A DNA stretch of 64,000 nucleotides, from the NCBI GenBank assembly GCA_902495075.1, contig CABUVO010000004.1, positions 109,950-173,949 of the forward strand. The letters are read 5' to 3'. This DNA is from an uncultured Porphyromonadaceae bacterium (GTDB lineage: Bacteria; Bacteroidota; Bacteroidia; Bacteroidales; Muribaculaceae). The position numbers and the translations under genes were made by a program. The notes under the pieces were generated by a model, which was given only the letters and a program-made list of their open reading frames with translations, did no database searches and was not told the origin of the DNA. This document shows, piece by piece, positions 61,736 to 64,000 of the stretch (position 1 is its first letter; the number at the start of each line of letters is the position of its first letter).

Positions 61736-61747
61736 ATAAAATCGCAC

Positions 61748-63856
61748 ATGATGCTAAACTTAATACAAAAGACTTTTCTTACAATCGCCTTATTGGCTTT
61801 ATGTACATCCTCCTATGCTAAGTTGCAACCTATAAATGTGACGGGGAATCCAATGGTTAAAGTATCAGCTCACGCCAATACCAATCTTAAAATCAAAGGA
61901 GACTCTGTGGAAGTAAAATCAAATGGTTTCTCTTCCGGTGTTGTGTTTGAAAATGAATGGGATTTGACCGGATACAACAGATTGCAATTTAATGTACACA
62001 ACCTTGATTCAGTTGAGTATCTCCAAATCACATTCCAGATGCAGGAAAAGAAGTGCCATACTTCACTCAATCGACGTGTTATAAGTGGAACTATGACCGA
62101 CAATTTCTATGTCGCACCGGGAGAAATAAAATCGGTAGAAATATATCTGCCGGATGAAGTAATAAATCCAGATGTTGATTCCTGTTTCTTTGGAATGCAT
62201 ACAAGCCCCTACACTTTCTCGGGGCATTATGCATATAAGATAAATCCTAAGCATATAAGAGCAATCAAAGTGCTTGCAAGGAGACACACGGATAAAATAC
62301 GCTATATAGTATCTGATTTAACCATATTACCAGGAGAACATCCGAAATCCTCCAGACTTATGGCAATCAATAAAAAGGATTTTTTTCCTTTCATTGACAA
62401 ATACGGACAATTTAAACATAAAGATTGGCCAGGCAAGACACATTGCGATACAGACTTCAAGAAAGCTATCAAAAAAGAAGAAAAATACATTTCAGCACAC
62501 CCAGGTCCTGATAACCGTTCTCGCTATGGAGGATGGACAAAAGGACCTCGACTTGCAGCAACGGGTCATTTCCGTGTTGAAAAAATAGATGGCAAATGGT
62601 GGCTTATTGACCCAGAAGGCTATCTTTTTTGGTCGCACGGCGTAGTGCGTGTAACCCCATCATGCGGCATTACTCCTCTTGACAAACGCCGTTATTATTT
62701 CGAGGATCTGCCAAAAGAGAATTCAGATCTCGGTAAATTCTATTTTACTCATGATGCTTTATTAAAACCATATTATACGGCTCGTGACATTGATTCAACA
62801 TATGACTATTCAAGTGCCAATATTTATCGCAAGTATGGAGAAGGCTATCTAACCAAATTTGCCAAAATGGCTCATAAAAGACTTAAAAGTTGGGGACTTA
62901 ACACTCTTGCTAATTCTTCTGACAAAGAAATATGCATGATGGACCTTACTCCATATATAGAAAGGATCGAAATACACTCAAGACCTATCGAAGGCACCAA
63001 AGGAGCATGGTGGCATTTCATGGATCCTTTCGATCCGTCTTTTGAGGCAGTTGAACGTCAAAGGCTGAAAGAGCGCCAAAAAGAACTTGAGGATCCATGG
63101 TGTGTAGGTTTTTTTATTGACAATGAAATTAAATGGGGCAACCCGACCGATCTTGCCATGGCCACAATAAAGGCTCCGGCTGATCAGCCTGCCAAAGTTG
63201 AGATGATACGTCAATTAAAAACAAAGTACCAAAACATTGATGCTTTAAATAATAAATGGAATACCATCTTCTTATCCTGGGAGCACCTACGGTCAAATCA
63301 AGAAAAAGTTCCTGATGGAGCCATGGAGGATTTAAGAGATTTTAATCGTCAGCTAATAGAAGGCTACTTCAACACGGTTCGACGTGTTTTCAAAGATATT
63401 GCGCCAGATAAGCTATATATGGGTTGCCGTTTTGCAGGTTCAAACGAAGATGTTTTACAGATAGCAGCAAAATATTGCGATGTAATTAGCTATAATTTCT
63501 ATTATCACGATTTGAACTGGTATAAATTACCGGAAGGAATAGACAAACCGGTAATGGTAGGTGAATTCCATTTTGGGGCACTTGACAGAGGACTTTTTCA
63601 TCCAAGCCAGGTTATTACCGCTAATCAGAAGGAGAGAGCTGACAGATACTATGCATACGTGTATTCTGCATTGCAACATCCGAACATGATCGGTACGCAT
63701 TGGCATCAGTTTTCCGACCAAGCGGCCAGCGGACGTTTTGACGGAGAGAATTTTAATGTTGGTTTCACAGACATATGTGACAATCCATACTATGAACTCA
63801 TTGATAAAATCCGTGAAATAGGATACAATATGTATGAAATCCGATACTCAAAATAA
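61748..63856 (+). CDS. Exported clan GH-A glycoside hydrolase (agarase/beta-galactosidase-like)
   Basis: A 702-residue enzyme with a signal peptide (FLTIALLALCTSSYA). Residues 30-200 form a beta-sandwich carbohydrate-binding-like domain. The catalytic barrel starts near PFIDKYGQFKHKDWPGKTH and GHFRVEKIDGKWWLIDPEG, phrases found in GH50/GH86/GH42-like Bacteroidetes enzymes. The clan-A acid/base is E460 in FIDNEIKWG and the nucleophile is probably E606 in VMVGEFHFG. Given the locus, a beta-galactosidase acting on host glycans after desialylation is plausible, but the substrate is not proven. Its end overlaps the next MFS gene by 23 nt. Confidence 0.82.
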   Translation: MMLNLIQKTFLTIALLALCTSSYAKLQPINVTGNPMVKVSAHANTNLKIKGDSVEVKSNGFSSGVVFENEWDLTGYNRLQFNVHNLDSVEYLQITFQMQEKKCHTSLNRRVISGTMTDNFYVAPGEIKSVEIYLPDEVINPDVDSCFFGMHTSPYTFSGHYAYKINPKHIRAIKVLARRHTDKIRYIVSDLTILPGEHPKSSRLMAINKKDFFPFIDKYGQFKHKDWPGKTHCDTDFKKAIKKEEKYISAHPGPDNRSRYGGWTKGPRLAATGHFRVEKIDGKWWLIDPEGYLFWSHGVVRVTPSCGITPLDKRRYYFEDLPKENSDLGKFYFTHDALLKPYYTARDIDSTYDYSSANIYRKYGEGYLTKFAKMAHKRLKSWGLNTLANSSDKEICMMDLTPYIERIEIHSRPIEGTKGAWWHFMDPFDPSFEAVERQRLKERQKELEDPWCVGFFIDNEIKWGNPTDLAMATIKAPADQPAKVEMIRQLKTKYQNIDALNNKWNTIFLSWEHLRSNQEKVPDGAMEDLRDFNRQLIEGYFNTVRRVFKDIAPDKLYMGCRFAGSNEDVLQIAAKYCDVISYNFYYHDLNWYKLPEGIDKPVMVGEFHFGALDRGLFHPSQVITANQKERADRYYAYVYSALQHPNMIGTHWHQFSDQAASGRFDGENFNVGFTDICDNPYYELIDKIREIGYNMYEIRYSK

Positions 63857-64000
63857 ACCACCAACTTACAAGTGGGCAGTTCTGGGGTTCCTGTGGGTGG
63901 CGTTCCTGCTCAACCAGGCGGACCGTCAGGTATTCAACGTTGTGCTGCCCCTGATCCGCGAGGACCTGCATCTGAGTGACGTCAGCGTGGGGTGTATCGC
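63834..64000 (+). CDS. MFS transporter, N-terminal part (continues beyond window)
   Basis: The frame from the ATG at 63834 runs open to the window end, giving 55 residues: a short polar lead, a first membrane helix (WAVLGFLWVAFLLNQADRQ) and VVLPLIREDLHLSD. The D-R pair after the first helix matches the MFS transporter at 52954, so a second sugar-acid or sugar transporter is likely. It starts inside the end of the glycoside hydrolase gene. Base composition rises sharply to GC-rich at about 63880 compared with the AT-rich gene before it. Confidence 0.8.
   Translation, partial: MKSDTQNKPPTYKWAVLGFLWVAFLLNQADRQVFNVVLPLIREDLHLSDVSVGCI

Overview
The window looks like a chromosomal piece of a gut Bacteroidales bacterium, most likely of the Muribaculaceae type. 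The evidence is a SusC/SusD pair, promoters of the Bacteroidetes form (TTTG, about 20 nt, TAnnTTTG), secreted proteins ending in type IX-style sorting signals, few Shine-Dalgarno sites, and moderate GC in the housekeeping genes with clearly AT-richer surface and catabolic genes. No rRNA, tRNA, CRISPR array or intact insertion sequence was seen.

Layout. (1) 1-9772: tightly overlapping genes for a phospho-signalling cassette: DUF1963-like protein, a small unknown protein, a zinc-ribbon protein, a membrane Ser/Thr kinase with a tandem-repeat N-terminus, a four-module AAA+ ATPase with a zinc ribbon, a zinc-ribbon/FHA protein and a PP2C phosphatase. (2) 9813-9997: a palindromic MITE-like element, then one exported protein. 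(3) 11261-21248: the complete de novo UMP pathway, carB-carA on the minus strand and pyrC-K-D-F-E-B on the plus strand, fired from a shared divergent promoter region; PyrB carries a PyrI-like zinc tail. (4) 21880-23954: gpsA plus an exported glycerophosphodiester phosphodiesterase. (5) 24464-32744: three large secreted proteins (unknown, subtilase, leucine-rich repeat). (6) 32805-47417: purine genes purE, L, M, H, D, B, A, guaB, guaA behind a leader with a 39-codon ORF and an intrinsic terminator. (7) 47832-49325: a secreted protein with a chitobiase-type C-terminal domain. (8) 49546-64000: a sialic-acid utilisation locus with a GntR regulator, Neu5Ac lyase, sialidase, MFS transporter, S1/P1 nuclease, NanM-type mutarotase, lipoprotein, SusC, SusD, a clan-A glycoside hydrolase and the start of a second MFS transporter.

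The most unusual signal is not a gene. The gaps of the pyr and pur operons, and two other places, hold hairpin-forming arrays of short degenerate repeats. Family A uses GGYNTTA/CCTAAAR heptads around a conserved 19-nt loop. Family B uses CATTAAA/TAATGTG heptads. Family C uses octads like ACAATAGA. Family D is a 163-nt palindrome present twice. The families differ in sequence but share one design: 5' arm, loop, complementary 3' arm, usually placed from the stop codon of one gene to just before the start codon of the next. In several cases the repeat itself supplies the upstream stop codon, and in purM the last residues. I know of no description of this as a system. Its role (mRNA processing, intercistronic regulation, or a selfish REP-like element) is open.
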